NCBI GenBank assembly: GCA_040776805.1
Contig: JAXGZS010000004.1
Coordinates: forward strand, 241,906 to 305,905
Direction of reading: 5' to 3'
DNA length: 64,000 bases
Origin: UBA7702 sp040776805
GTDB lineage: Bacteria; Bacillota; Dehalobacteriia; UBA7702
Below are positions 51,509 to 59,810 of this stretch, in pieces; within the stretch, counting starts at the first letter, position 1; each line of letters starts with the position of its first letter. The position numbers and the translations under genes are program-made. The notes under the pieces are model-generated. The model had not been told where the DNA came from and searched no databases. It saw only the letters and a list, made by a program, of their open reading frames with translations.

Positions 51509-51850
51509 TTATGCCTCCTCTCTTTCGCTCACAACGATGGTAATGTGACTGCATCTCTTTAACATTCGGTCGGCTCTTCCCATGGCCCGGGGTTTGATCC
51601 GTTTCCAGGTTACGCCTTCGTCGATGCATATTTTTTTGACGATCAGCTCGTCGCCGCTCATATCGTTGTTATGTTCCGCGTTGGCGACAGCGGAATTCAA
51701 AACTTTCAGAACGGGGGTACAACCCCGGTTGGGGGTTAGTTTTAAGATAGCACGGGCTTCTTCCACGCTCTTGCCGCGCACGAGGTCGGCAACGTATCTA
51801 ACCTTGCGGGGAGAAATCCGAATGTGTTTCGCTACTGCTTTAACTTCCAC
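51509..51850 (-). CDS. rplV: 50S ribosomal protein L22
   Basis: 113 residues. KHIRISPRKVRYVADLVRGK, VLNSAVANAEHNNDM and the tunnel-lining hairpin near KRIKPRAMGRADRMLKR are diagnostic. The start codon is GTG with AAGGAGG about eight bases upstream. No insertion in the macrolide-sensitive loop is seen. Confidence 0.98.
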   Translation of the reverse strand: MEVKAVAKHIRISPRKVRYVADLVRGKSVEEARAILKLTPNRGCTPVLKVLNSAVANAEHNNDMSGDELIVKKICIDEGVTWKRIKPRAMGRADRMLKRCSHITIVVSEREEA

Positions 51851-51868
51851 GATTTTTTCCTCCTTCGG

Positions 51869-52153
51869 TTATTTTAGAGCGCTGGATTTTTCCGTCATAT
51901 TGCCGTGTCCTCTATAGGTACGGGTCATGACGAATTCCCCTAATTTATGCCCTACCATATCTTCGGTAATATAAATGGGAACATGTTTTCTGCCGTCATG
52001 GATGGCGATGGTATGTCCGATCATCTGGGGGAAGATGGTGGAACGACGAGACCAGGTTTTAATTACCTGTTTTTCATTGCTTTCGTTCATCTTCTCCACC
52101 TTAGCCATGAGACTGGCTTCGCAATACGGACCTTTTTTCAATGATCTGGTCAT
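51869..52153 (-). CDS. rpsS: 30S ribosomal protein S19
   Basis: 94 residues. MTRSLKKGPYCEASLMAKVE, TWSRRSTIFPQMIGHTIAIH and HKLGEFVMTRTYRGH identify S19 in the 30S head. The ATG at 52153 is chosen because AAGGAGG lies about seven bases upstream; the longer frame would include that site in the coding region. Confidence 0.98.
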   Translation of the reverse strand: MTRSLKKGPYCEASLMAKVEKMNESNEKQVIKTWSRRSTIFPQMIGHTIAIHDGRKHVPIYITEDMVGHKLGEFVMTRTYRGHGNMTEKSSALK

Positions 52154-52174
52154 GATACTGCCTCCTTCCTCCAA

Positions 52175-52999
52175 TTATCCTCTCGATTTTACGATCAGCT
52201 TACTGGAAGCTTTCTTCTTATTGCGGGTCTTGGCGCCGAGAGCGGGTTTACCCCAGGGAGTCACAGGAGCGCGACCCACCGGCGAACGGCCTTCCCCGCC
52301 GCCATGGGGGTGATCGCAAGGATTCATCACGACACCGCGGGTGCCGGGACGGACGCCTTTCCAGCGGTTGCGGCCGGCTTTCCCGATATTGATGTTTTCC
52401 TGATCTTCGTTGCCCACCTCGCCGATGGTGGCCCGGCATTCGATGCGCACCATGCGCATTTCACCGGAGGGCAGGCGGAGGGTGGCATAGTTGCCTTCCT
52501 TGGCCATGAGCTGGGCTCCGGCACCGGCGCTGCGCACCATTTTGGCGCCGCCGTTGGGATACAGCTCAATGCCGTGGAGATGGGTGCCGACGGTAATATT
52601 CAACAGAGGCAAATTGTTGCCGACTTTGATGTCCGCGTCGGGACCGGAAACGACTTTATCGCCGACTTTTAAACCCTGAGGAGCTAAAATATATCTTTTT
52701 TCGCCGTCTGCATAGAAAAGCAGGGCAATATTGGCCGTGCGATTGGGATCGTATTCGATGGCATTCACCGTCGCCGGGATACCGTCTTTATTTCTTTTGA
52801 AATCAATGATTCGATATTGTCTTTTGTGACCGCCGCCTTTATGGCGCGTCGTGATGCGACCTTTATTGTTTCTACCACCGGTGTTTTTGAGGGGAGCGAG
52901 CAGTGTTTTTTCCGGCTCGGATTTCGTGATTTCCTCGAAGGTGGAAACCGTCATTCCCCGGCGACCCGGTGAAGTAGGATTGTATTTTTTAATACCCAT
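52175..52999 (-). CDS. rplB: 50S ribosomal protein L2
   Basis: 274 residues. MGIKKYNPTSPGRRGMTVST, GRITTRHKGGGHKRQYRIID and MNPCDHPHGGGEGRSPVGR (with the conserved His near the peptidyl-transferase region) are diagnostic. L2 is needed for subunit association. GGAGG precedes the ATG. Confidence 0.98.
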   Translation of the reverse strand: MGIKKYNPTSPGRRGMTVSTFEEITKSEPEKTLLAPLKNTGGRNNKGRITTRHKGGGHKRQYRIIDFKRNKDGIPATVNAIEYDPNRTANIALLFYADGEKRYILAPQGLKVGDKVVSGPDADIKVGNNLPLLNITVGTHLHGIELYPNGGAKMVRSAGAGAQLMAKEGNYATLRLPSGEMRMVRIECRATIGEVGNEDQENINIGKAGRNRWKGVRPGTRGVVMNPCDHPHGGGEGRSPVGRAPVTPWGKPALGAKTRNKKKASSKLIVKSRG

Positions 53000-53017
53000 G
53001 TTTTTTCCTCCTTCTCA

Positions 53018-53305
53018 TTATAGGCCTTCAAAAACCTTGATCTGATCACCGGCTTTCAAAGTAACGACCGCTTTTTTCTTATCGGGGCGTTTGCCTTCGT
53101 ATTTGCCCTGTTTTTTGACTTTGCCCGGAATCGTTCTGGTGGTGACGTTCAGGACGGTCACGTCGAACATTTTTTCCACGGCGTTTTTGATTTCGATTTT
53201 ATTCGCATCCTTCGTCACTTCAAAGGAGTATTTGTTTTCTCCCATGAGCAACATGGATTTTTCAGAAACCAACGGCTTGACTAAAATTTCATAAGGTTCT
53301 CTCAT
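53018..53305 (-). CDS. rplW: 50S ribosomal protein L23
   Basis: 95 residues. ILVKPLVSEKSMLL, KYSFEVTKDANKIEIKNAVE and KPGKVKKQGKYEGKRPDKKKA-type extended loop (abbreviated) identify L23 at the tunnel exit, docking site of SRP and trigger factor. The ATG overlaps the rplD stop by four bases. Confidence 0.98.
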   Translation of the reverse strand: MREPYEILVKPLVSEKSMLLMGENKYSFEVTKDANKIEIKNAVEKMFDVTVLNVTTRTIPGKVKKQGKYEGKRPDKKKAVVTLKAGDQIKVFEGL

Positions 53306-53925
53306 AACGCGAGCACCTCCTCTACTCTGGCCACGGCGTCTTTCGTCATGATCAGCTTTTTGTTGGCCAGAATATTATATACGTTGATGCCGGTGGCTTC
53401 CACAGGGCAGACGCCGGCAAGATTTCTGACACTCTTCATGACGTTTTCATCGAATTCACCTAAAACCAGGAGGGCGTTTTCCAACTCAAGTTTTTGGAAG
53501 AGTTCCGCCATGATTTTGGTTTTCGGCGCGTCCAGGACGAGTTCATCGAACACGATCAGCTCACCGTTGGCAAATTTATCACTCAGCGCGCTGCGCAGCG
53601 CGGCGCGGCGCATCTTTTTTGGCATAGAAAAGCCATAGGATCTCATATGGGGTCCGAAAGCGACGCCGCCACCGGTCCAAACGGGATTTCTCTTGGTGCC
53701 GACGCGGGCGCGGCCTGTGCCTTTTTGACGCCACGGTTTTTTGGTGCTGCCTTGAACTTGGCTGCGGGTTTTGCTTTCGTGGGTTCCTCTTCTTTCCGAA
53801 GCCTGGTTGTTAATAACGGCCTGGTGCATCAGAGGGACGTTGATTTTGGCTTCAAAGACGGATTCATTCAGTTCCATTTCACCGGCTTCTTCGCCTTGCA
53901 TATTATAAACCTTAATGTTAGCCAT
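53302..53925 (-). CDS. rplD: 50S ribosomal protein L4
   Basis: 207 residues. KVYNMQGEEAGEMELNESVF, TRSQVQGSTKKPWRQKGTGR and GSIRSPVWTGG-type segment NPVWTGGGVAFGPHMRSYGF identify L4, including the tunnel loop. L4 can repress the S10 operon in some bacteria; I see no matching leader with confidence. GGAGG precedes the ATG. Confidence 0.98.
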   Translation of the reverse strand: MANIKVYNMQGEEAGEMELNESVFEAKINVPLMHQAVINNQASERRGTHESKTRSQVQGSTKKPWRQKGTGRARVGTKRNPVWTGGGVAFGPHMRSYGFSMPKKMRRAALRSALSDKFANGELIVFDELVLDAPKTKIMAELFQKLELENALLVLGEFDENVMKSVRNLAGVCPVEATGINVYNILANKKLIMTKDAVARVEEVLAL

Positions 53926-53951
53926 GATTATCCTCCTTTCCCTCGCGATGC

Positions 53952-54581
53952 TTATGCTTTCACCGCATTCTTTACGATGACCACGGATTTTTTCGCTCCG
54001 GGAACAGCACCTTTGATCAAGAGCACGTTATTTTCGGGAATCACCTTCACGACTTCCAGATTCTGCACGGTGACTCTTTCGTTACCGTAGCGCGCCGGGC
54101 TTTTTTTGCCCTTGAAGATCCTGGCGGGACCTTTGGCGCCGGCAGAAGCCGGACGGCGGTGATTCTTCGAACCATGACCCATGGGTCCTCTGCGGAAATT
54201 CCATAATTTAATGGTGCTGGAAAAACCGTGTCCCTTGGAAGTCCCGGTGACGTCGACTTTATCGCCGACGGCAAACTGGTCCAGATCAAAGGTCTGCCCT
54301 AAGCTGTAAGCGCCGCTGTCCTCTACTCTGAATTCCTTCAGAACTTTGGTGGGAGCGACCTCCGCTTTGGCAAAATGCCCCTTTTCGGGCTTATTGATGT
54401 GCTTTTCTCTTTTTACGTCAAAACCCAGCTGGATGGCTTTGTAGCCGTCCCGGGCTTCGTCTTTGATTTGTACGATGACACTGGGGGCGGTTTCCACCAC
54501 GGTAACCGGAATGATCTTGCCGTCTTCGGCAAAAATCTGCGTCATACCGACTTTTTTCCCCATAATGACCTTCTGTGTCAT
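53952..54581 (-). CDS. rplC: 50S ribosomal protein L3
   Basis: 209 residues. QKVIMGKKVGMTQIFAEDGK, VTGTSKGHGFSSTIKLWNFRR and GPMGHGSKNHRRPAS identify L3, which reaches the peptidyl-transferase centre and nucleates 50S assembly. The ATG at 54581 follows GAGG by seven bases; the longer frame adds an unrelated 31-residue start. Confidence 0.98.
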   Translation of the reverse strand: MTQKVIMGKKVGMTQIFAEDGKIIPVTVVETAPSVIVQIKDEARDGYKAIQLGFDVKREKHINKPEKGHFAKAEVAPTKVLKEFRVEDSGAYSLGQTFDLDQFAVGDKVDVTGTSKGHGFSSTIKLWNFRRGPMGHGSKNHRRPASAGAKGPARIFKGKKSPARYGNERVTVQNLEVVKVIPENNVLLIKGAVPGAKKSVVIVKNAVKA

Positions 54582-54698
54582 GTTAACACCTCTCTTTCCA
54601 TTCGTAGGTGCCGGCTGCCCGGCATTGCTCGCCTGTATTTGATGGGGCTTTACATCAGCCCTTAAGACAAACAAGTAAATCGTAATCAGTAAATGAAT

Positions 54699-55007
54699 TT
54701 AGAGTTTGATTTCGATATCTACCCCGGTGGGTAAATCCAAACGCATAAGCGAATCCACGGTTTTCGGAGAAGCATTCAGAATATCGATCAATCTTTTGTG
54801 GGTTCTCATTTCGAACTGTTCGCGGCTGTCTTTGTTGATGTGGGGCGAACGCAAGATCGTATAAATGCTTTTTTCCGTCGGCAGAGGAATGGGGCCGGAA
54901 ATGGTGGCGCCGGTTTTTTTGGCGGTTTCGGCAATTCTTTCTGCGGACTGGTCCAGGAGCTTATGGTCAAAAGCTCTTAATTTGATTCTGATTTTTTGTT
55001 GTGCCAT
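54699..55007 (-). CDS. rpsJ: 30S ribosomal protein S10
   Basis: 102 residues. QKIRIKLRAFDHKLLDQSAER, GPIPLPTEKSIYTILRSPHI and REQFEMRTHKRLIDIL identify S10 (NusE), which also joins transcription antitermination complexes. GGAGG precedes the ATG at 55007. It opens the S10-spc-alpha run; the 170 bases before it hold hairpins but no promoter I can defend. Confidence 0.98.
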   Translation of the reverse strand: MAQQKIRIKLRAFDHKLLDQSAERIAETAKKTGATISGPIPLPTEKSIYTILRSPHINKDSREQFEMRTHKRLIDILNASPKTVDSLMRLDLPTGVDIEIKL

Positions 55008-55121
55008 TTGGTTAATCCTCCTTTTTCGTCCGATGGACGGACTGGCTCGGTGAAAGTTACCGCCGCACCTTAAGGTGACGGGAACGACGCAATCTCTCAC
55101 GTCATTGCTGCTCTGTTTTTT

Positions 55122-55172
55122 GATCCGCCGGAAAGGCGGGGAAAAGCAGACGCTCTATGAGCGTCTGCTCAT
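55122..55172 (-). terminator. Terminator after tuf
   Basis: On the minus strand GCAGACGCTC and GAGCGTCTGC form a 10-bp stem followed by TTTT (55172-55141), then a second GC stem CCCCGCC/GGCGG (about 55140-55122). Read-through into rpsJ is possible, but the str and S10 parts appear to be partly separated here. Confidence 0.75.
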
Positions 55173-55178
55173 TAAACT

Positions 55179-56381
55179 TTATTCAATCACGTCGGAGACG
55201 ACGCCGGAACCAACGGTTCTGCCGCCTTCGCGAATGGCGAAACGGAGACCCGCTTCAATGGCGATGGGGGTGATCAGCTCGATGGTCATTTTGATGTTAT
55301 CACCGGGCATCACCATTTCCACGCCTTCCGGCAGCATGGCCACACCGGTCACGTCCGTTGTTCTGAAGTAGAACTGAGGACGGTAGCCGTTGAAGAAGGG
55401 CGTATGACGGCCCCCTTCTTCCTTGGTCAGCACGTATACTTCACTATGGAATTTCGTATGGGGATGAATCGAATTGGGCTTCGCCAATACCTGGCCGCGT
55501 TCCACTTCTTTTCTTTCCACACCACGCAGCAGGCAACCGATGTTTTCGCCGGCTTCCGCGTAATCCATCATTTTACGGAACATTTCCACGCCGGTGACCA
55601 CGGTCTTCCGGCTTTCTTCCTGTAAACCGACGATCTGCACTTCGTCGCCGACTTTCACCTGACCGCGTTCCACACGGCCCGTGACCACGGTGCCGCGGCC
55701 GGTGATGGTGAAGACGTCTTCAATGGGCATTAAGAAAGGTTTGTCGGTATCACGTTCCGGAGTGGGCACGTAGCTGTCTACCGCGTCCATCAATTCCCAG
55801 ATCTTACCGCACCATTTGCAGTCTCTTTCGCCGCAGCCGCATTCACCGGCTTTCAGCGCAGAACCGGAAATGATCGGAATATCGTCCCCGGGGAACTCGT
55901 ATTCGCTGAGCAATTCCCGGACTTCCATTTCTACCAATTCCATCAATTCTTCATCATCCACCTGATCCGCTTTGTTCAGGAAGACCACGATGTAATGAAC
56001 GCCAACCTGGCGGGCCAATAAAATATGTTCTCTCGTCTGAGGCATGGGGCCGTCAGCAGCGGAAACCACTAAGATCGCGCCGTCCATCTGGGCTGCGCCG
56101 GTGATCATGTTCTTCACATAGTCGGCGTGGCCCGGGCAGTCCACGTGGGCATAGTGTCTTTTTTCCGTTTCATATTCCACATGGGACGTGTTGATGGTGA
56201 TACCGCGTTCTCTTTCTTCCGGCGCCGCGTCAATTTCCGCGTAACTTCTCACCTGGGCACCGCCTGCTTTGGCCAGGCAAGTCGTGATCGCTGCCGTCAG
56301 CGTTGTTTTCCCATGGTCCACGTGACCGATGGTTCCGATGTTTACATGGGGTTTTGTACGTTCAAATTTTTGTTTCGCCAT
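55179..56381 (-). CDS. tuf: Elongation factor Tu
   Basis: 400 residues. Delivers aminoacyl-tRNA to the ribosome. GHVDHGKT (19-26), DCPGHADY (81-88) and NKAD (136-139) are the GTP-binding motifs; ISGSALKA is the last. Right after it, residues 181-191 read CGCGERDCKWC, a four-cysteine insertion not found in Escherichia or Bacillus EF-Tu, probably able to bind zinc. The rest, including the kirromycin and tRNA-binding regions, is normal. GGAGG precedes the ATG. Only one tuf gene lies in the window. Confidence 0.98.
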   Translation of the reverse strand: MAKQKFERTKPHVNIGTIGHVDHGKTTLTAAITTCLAKAGGAQVRSYAEIDAAPEERERGITINTSHVEYETEKRHYAHVDCPGHADYVKNMITGAAQMDGAILVVSAADGPMPQTREHILLARQVGVHYIVVFLNKADQVDDEELMELVEMEVRELLSEYEFPGDDIPIISGSALKAGECGCGERDCKWCGKIWELMDAVDSYVPTPERDTDKPFLMPIEDVFTITGRGTVVTGRVERGQVKVGDEVQIVGLQEESRKTVVTGVEMFRKMMDYAEAGENIGCLLRGVERKEVERGQVLAKPNSIHPHTKFHSEVYVLTKEEGGRHTPFFNGYRPQFYFRTTDVTGVAMLPEGVEMVMPGDNIKMTIELITPIAIEAGLRFAIREGGRTVGSGVVSDVIE

Positions 56382-56438
56382 TTGAGTATTCCTCCTTGGG
56401 GATTTCTTTTAATATTTTTTAAATTTTAAAATAAATCG

Positions 56439-58505
56439 TCAGCCTCTGTATTTTTCAATAATGGTTTCGGCGATGTTCTTCGGCACTTCTTCGTAGTGAC
56501 CGAACTGCATCACGTAAGTGCCTCTGCCCTGGGTTTTAGAACGGAGATCGGTGGCGTAACCGAACATTTCCGAAAGAGGTACGACGCCGCGAATGGTCTG
56601 CATTCCCTTGGCTGCGTCCATACCCTCCAAGCGGCCCCGGCGGCTATTGATGTCGCCGATCACCTCACCCATATAATCTTCAGGAACCACAACCTCTAAT
56701 TTGAAAATGGGTTCTAAGAGAACGGATTTGGCTTTGGCCGCGGCTTCTTTAAAAGCCATGGAGCCCGCCACCTTAAAGGCCATTTCCGAAGAGTCGACTT
56801 CGTGATAGGAGCCGTCGATCAAAGTCGCCTTGATATCCACCACAGGGAAGCCGGCCAAAACGCCGTTTTCAATGGCTTCTTTGATCCCCGCCTCTACCGG
56901 AGGAATGAATTCCTTGGGTACGACGCCGCCAACGATCTTGCTTTCAAAGACAAAGCCGCTCCCGGCCTCCAGGGGTTCAAAATCCACCACACAGTGGCCG
57001 TATTGGCCGTGACCGCCGCTCTGACGAACGAACTTGGTGTTGGCCGTGGCTTTTGCCCGGAAAGTTTCTCTGTAAGCAACTTGGGGTTTGCCAACGTTGG
57101 CGTCAACGCGGAACTCCCTTAAAAGACGGTCGATGATGATTTCCAAATGCAGCTCGCCCATGCCTGAAATGATCGTTTGCCCTGTTTCCATATCGGTGTG
57201 GACGCGGAACGTAGGATCTTCTTCCGAAAGTTTCTGCAAAGCAAGACTCATCTTTTCCTGATCCGCCGTGGTTTTCGGCTCGATGGCCACATCGATGACG
57301 GGTTCCGGGAAATCCATGCTTTCCAAAACCACCGGATGCTCGTAGGAGCAGAGCGTATCGCCGGTGGTGGTGAATTTCAGACCGACGGCGGCGAGAATAT
57401 CACCGGCATAACATTCGCTGAGATCCTCCCGTTTATCGGCATGCATCTGTAAAAGGCGGCCGATTCTTTCTTTTTTATCCTTGGTGGAGTTGTATACGTA
57501 TGACCCGCTTTTCAGCACACCGCTGTAGACGCGGAAAAAGGTCAACCTGCCCACAAAGGGGTCGGTGATGATCTTAAAGGCCAAAGCGGAAAAGGGTGCG
57601 TCGTCGCTGGATTCTCTCACTGTGTCCTCTTCGGTATCGGCATCGACGCCGCCAACGGCGGGAATATCCGCGGGAGAAGGCAAATAATCGATGACTCCGT
57701 CCAGGAGCAGCCGTACGCCCTTGTTTTTAAAGGCGGAACCGCAGAGCACCGGCGTTATTTTCACGTCGATGGTGACTTTGCGGATCACCTCTTTGATCTT
57801 CTCAAGGGGAACTTCTTCACCCTCCAAGACCATTTCCATGAGTTCGTCATCATAATCGGCCAGAGTTTCCAACATTTTTTCCCGATATTCTTCGGCCTGG
57901 GTCTGATATTCTTCGGGGATGGCCTGATCTTCGGTCATGTTGTCGCCTTCATAAAAAGTGGCGGTCATTTTCACCAGATCGATGATGCCGTTAAACTTTT
58001 CTTCCGCACCGATGGGCAGCTGAATGGGAACAGGGTTCGCGCCGAGACGCTCTTTGATCATGTTGACGCCGCGGAAAAAGTCGGCGCCGACACGGTCCAT
58101 CTTATTGATAAAAGCAATTCTGGGAACGCCGTAACGATCCGCCTGCCGCCATACGGTTTCCGACTGGGGCTGTACACCGCCGACGGAACAGAATACGGCA
58201 ACAGCGCCGTCAAGCACTCTCAGGGAGCGTTCCACCTCTACAGTAAAGTCCACATGCCCGGGCGTGTCAATGATGTTGATACGATGATCCTTCCAGTGAC
58301 AAGTCGTTGCGGCGGAGGTAATCGTGATCCCCCGCTCCTGTTCCTGTACCATATAGTCCATGGTGGCCGCGCCGTCATGGACCTCGCCGATGCGATGAAC
58401 TTTACCGGTAAAATAAAGCATGCGTTCGGTTGTTGTTGTTTTGCCGGCATCGATGTGAGCCATAATGCCGATATTTCTTGTATTGCCTAAGCTATACTGT
58501 CTCAT
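56439..58505 (-). CDS. fusA: Elongation factor G
   Basis: 688 residues. Translocase GTPase. AHIDAGKTTTTERML, DTPGHVDFTVEV and NKMDRVGADF are the G motifs; domains II-V are complete through MFGYATDLRSKTQGRGTYVM. Its length and the str-operon location (after rpsG, before tuf) mark it as the housekeeping EF-G and not a tetracycline-protection or LepA relative. Confidence 0.98.
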   Translation of the reverse strand: MRQYSLGNTRNIGIMAHIDAGKTTTTERMLYFTGKVHRIGEVHDGAATMDYMVQEQERGITITSAATTCHWKDHRINIIDTPGHVDFTVEVERSLRVLDGAVAVFCSVGGVQPQSETVWRQADRYGVPRIAFINKMDRVGADFFRGVNMIKERLGANPVPIQLPIGAEEKFNGIIDLVKMTATFYEGDNMTEDQAIPEEYQTQAEEYREKMLETLADYDDELMEMVLEGEEVPLEKIKEVIRKVTIDVKITPVLCGSAFKNKGVRLLLDGVIDYLPSPADIPAVGGVDADTEEDTVRESSDDAPFSALAFKIITDPFVGRLTFFRVYSGVLKSGSYVYNSTKDKKERIGRLLQMHADKREDLSECYAGDILAAVGLKFTTTGDTLCSYEHPVVLESMDFPEPVIDVAIEPKTTADQEKMSLALQKLSEEDPTFRVHTDMETGQTIISGMGELHLEIIIDRLLREFRVDANVGKPQVAYRETFRAKATANTKFVRQSGGHGQYGHCVVDFEPLEAGSGFVFESKIVGGVVPKEFIPPVEAGIKEAIENGVLAGFPVVDIKATLIDGSYHEVDSSEMAFKVAGSMAFKEAAAKAKSVLLEPIFKLEVVVPEDYMGEVIGDINSRRGRLEGMDAAKGMQTIRGVVPLSEMFGYATDLRSKTQGRGTYVMQFGHYEEVPKNIAETIIEKYRG

Positions 58506-58526
58506 TGATTCCTCCGAACGAATTCC

Positions 58527-58997
58527 TTACCATCTGAAATGCGCAAAAGCCCTGTTGGCTTCCGCCATTTTGTGGGTATCCTCTCTTTTTTTCACAGACG
58601 CGCCGGTACTGTTGGCGGCATCCATCAATTCTGCGGCTACTTTTTCTTCCATGCCTTTGCCGCCCCGTTTTCTGGCGTTCATGACGAGCCAGCGGATCCC
58701 CAAAGTCTGACGTCTGTCGGGACGGACTTCGATGGGAACCTGGTAGTTGGCGCCACCAACACGGCGGGCTTTGACTTCCAAAACAGGCATAACATTGTTC
58801 ATGGCTTCTTCAAAAACTTCCATGGGATCTTTATTGGTTTTTTCTTTGATTATCGCGAAAGCGTCGTAAACAATTTTTTCCGCCGTGCTCTTTTTTCCGT
58901 CGAGCATGATCTGGTTGATAAATTTCGTCAAAACGACACTGTGATGTACCGGATCCGGCAGTACTACGATTCGTTTGATTTTTCCCCTTCTGGGCAT
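58527..58997 (-). CDS. rpsG: 30S ribosomal protein S7
   Basis: 156 residues. MPRRGKIKRIVVLPDPVHHS, KIVYDAFAIIKEKTNKDPME and GGANYQVPIEVRPDRRQTLG identify S7, which organises the 16S 3' domain and binds E-site tRNA. GGAGG precedes the ATG. It lies between rpsL and fusA. Confidence 0.98.
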   Translation of the reverse strand: MPRRGKIKRIVVLPDPVHHSVVLTKFINQIMLDGKKSTAEKIVYDAFAIIKEKTNKDPMEVFEEAMNNVMPVLEVKARRVGGANYQVPIEVRPDRRQTLGIRWLVMNARKRGGKGMEEKVAAELMDAANSTGASVKKREDTHKMAEANRAFAHFRW

Positions 58998-59052
58998 TTG
59001 GTTTCCTCCTTCATTAAATTACGAAATCATCGTAATCATCATCTCGTGTTGC

Positions 59053-59442
59053 TTATTTTGCGGCTGCTTTTGCTTTCGGGCGTTTTGCGCCGTACTTGGA
59101 ACGGGATTGACCACGGTCGACGACGCCTGCTGCGTCCAGCGTACCACGGATGATGTGGTATCTCACACCGGGAAGGTCTTTTACCCTGCCGCCACGAATG
59201 AGCGTAACCGAGTGCTCCTGAAGGTTATGACCGATGCCGGGAATGTACGCCGTGACTTCCATAGAGTTGGTCAGACGAACCCTGGCAACTTTTCTCAACG
59301 CAGAGTTCGGTTTTTTGGGAGTCGTCGTATAAACTCTGGTGCATACACCACGTTTCTGCGGGCATTCTTTCAATGCCGGCGCGTCGGATTTCTTTTCCGT
59401 AACCTCTCTGCTGTTTCTCACTAATTGGCTAATGGTAGGCAA
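59053..59442 (-). CDS. rpsL: 30S ribosomal protein S12
   Basis: 129 residues. RVYTTTPKKPNSALRKVARV with Lys43 and GGRVKDLPGVRYHIIRG with Lys88 are the streptomycin-sensitive residues, so no resistance allele is present. S12 monitors codon-anticodon pairing. The start codon is TTG with AGGAGG seven bases upstream, unusual for this gene. Confidence 0.98.
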   Translation of the reverse strand: MPTISQLVRNSREVTEKKSDAPALKECPQKRGVCTRVYTTTPKKPNSALRKVARVRLTNSMEVTAYIPGIGHNLQEHSVTLIRGGRVKDLPGVRYHIIRGTLDAAGVVDRGQSRSKYGAKRPKAKAAAK

Positions 59443-59500
59443 AGTTCCACCTCCTAATCATGTTTAAAATTTTATATAAACTTAAATTTTTGACAACAAT

Positions 59501-59743
59501 TTATAATATCCCGGCGGAGGCTGCAGCCACTTTGATGCCGCAGCACTCCCCGAGTTTTTTCATATTTTCTACCGTAACGACTTCTACCCCGTTTGCCTCG
59601 CATAAAGCGAGAAGCGGCCGCACCACTTCGGGATTGGCGTCACGTGCAACAAAAACAGCCTTACACTGGTGTTTCTCCACCATGCGCAGCGTTTCTTTGG
59701 TACCGACCACCTTATCCGCGGTCAATAACGCTAAAACGTCCAC
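59501..59743 (-). CDS. L7Ae-family ribosomal-associated protein (YbxF type)
   Basis: 80 residues. The L7Ae fold reads VVGTKETLRMVEKHQCKAVFVARDANPEVVRPLLALCE (abbreviated by motif: G.K.T, V.VA.DA), then GVEVVTV and GECCGIKVAAA. YbxF binds kink-turn RNA; the gene lies between rpoC and rpsL in many Bacillota. The GTG at 59743 has AGGAGG six bases upstream. An upstream ATG in frame lies before that site and is not used. Confidence 0.9.
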   Translation of the reverse strand: MDVLALLTADKVVGTKETLRMVEKHQCKAVFVARDANPEVVRPLLALCEANGVEVVTVENMKKLGECCGIKVAAASAGIL

Positions 59744-59810
59744 TGAAAACCTCCTAAAAGGGCATAGCAAACCGACCCGCTAAAACACGTGTATTGCCAG
59801 TATAACACCG

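Noticed and set aside
55008..55178. S10-operon leader with L4-type autoregulation
   Set aside because: Hairpins CACCTTAAGGTG and GTCCG/CGGAC are present, but neither resembles the known L4 target and no promoter could be assigned.
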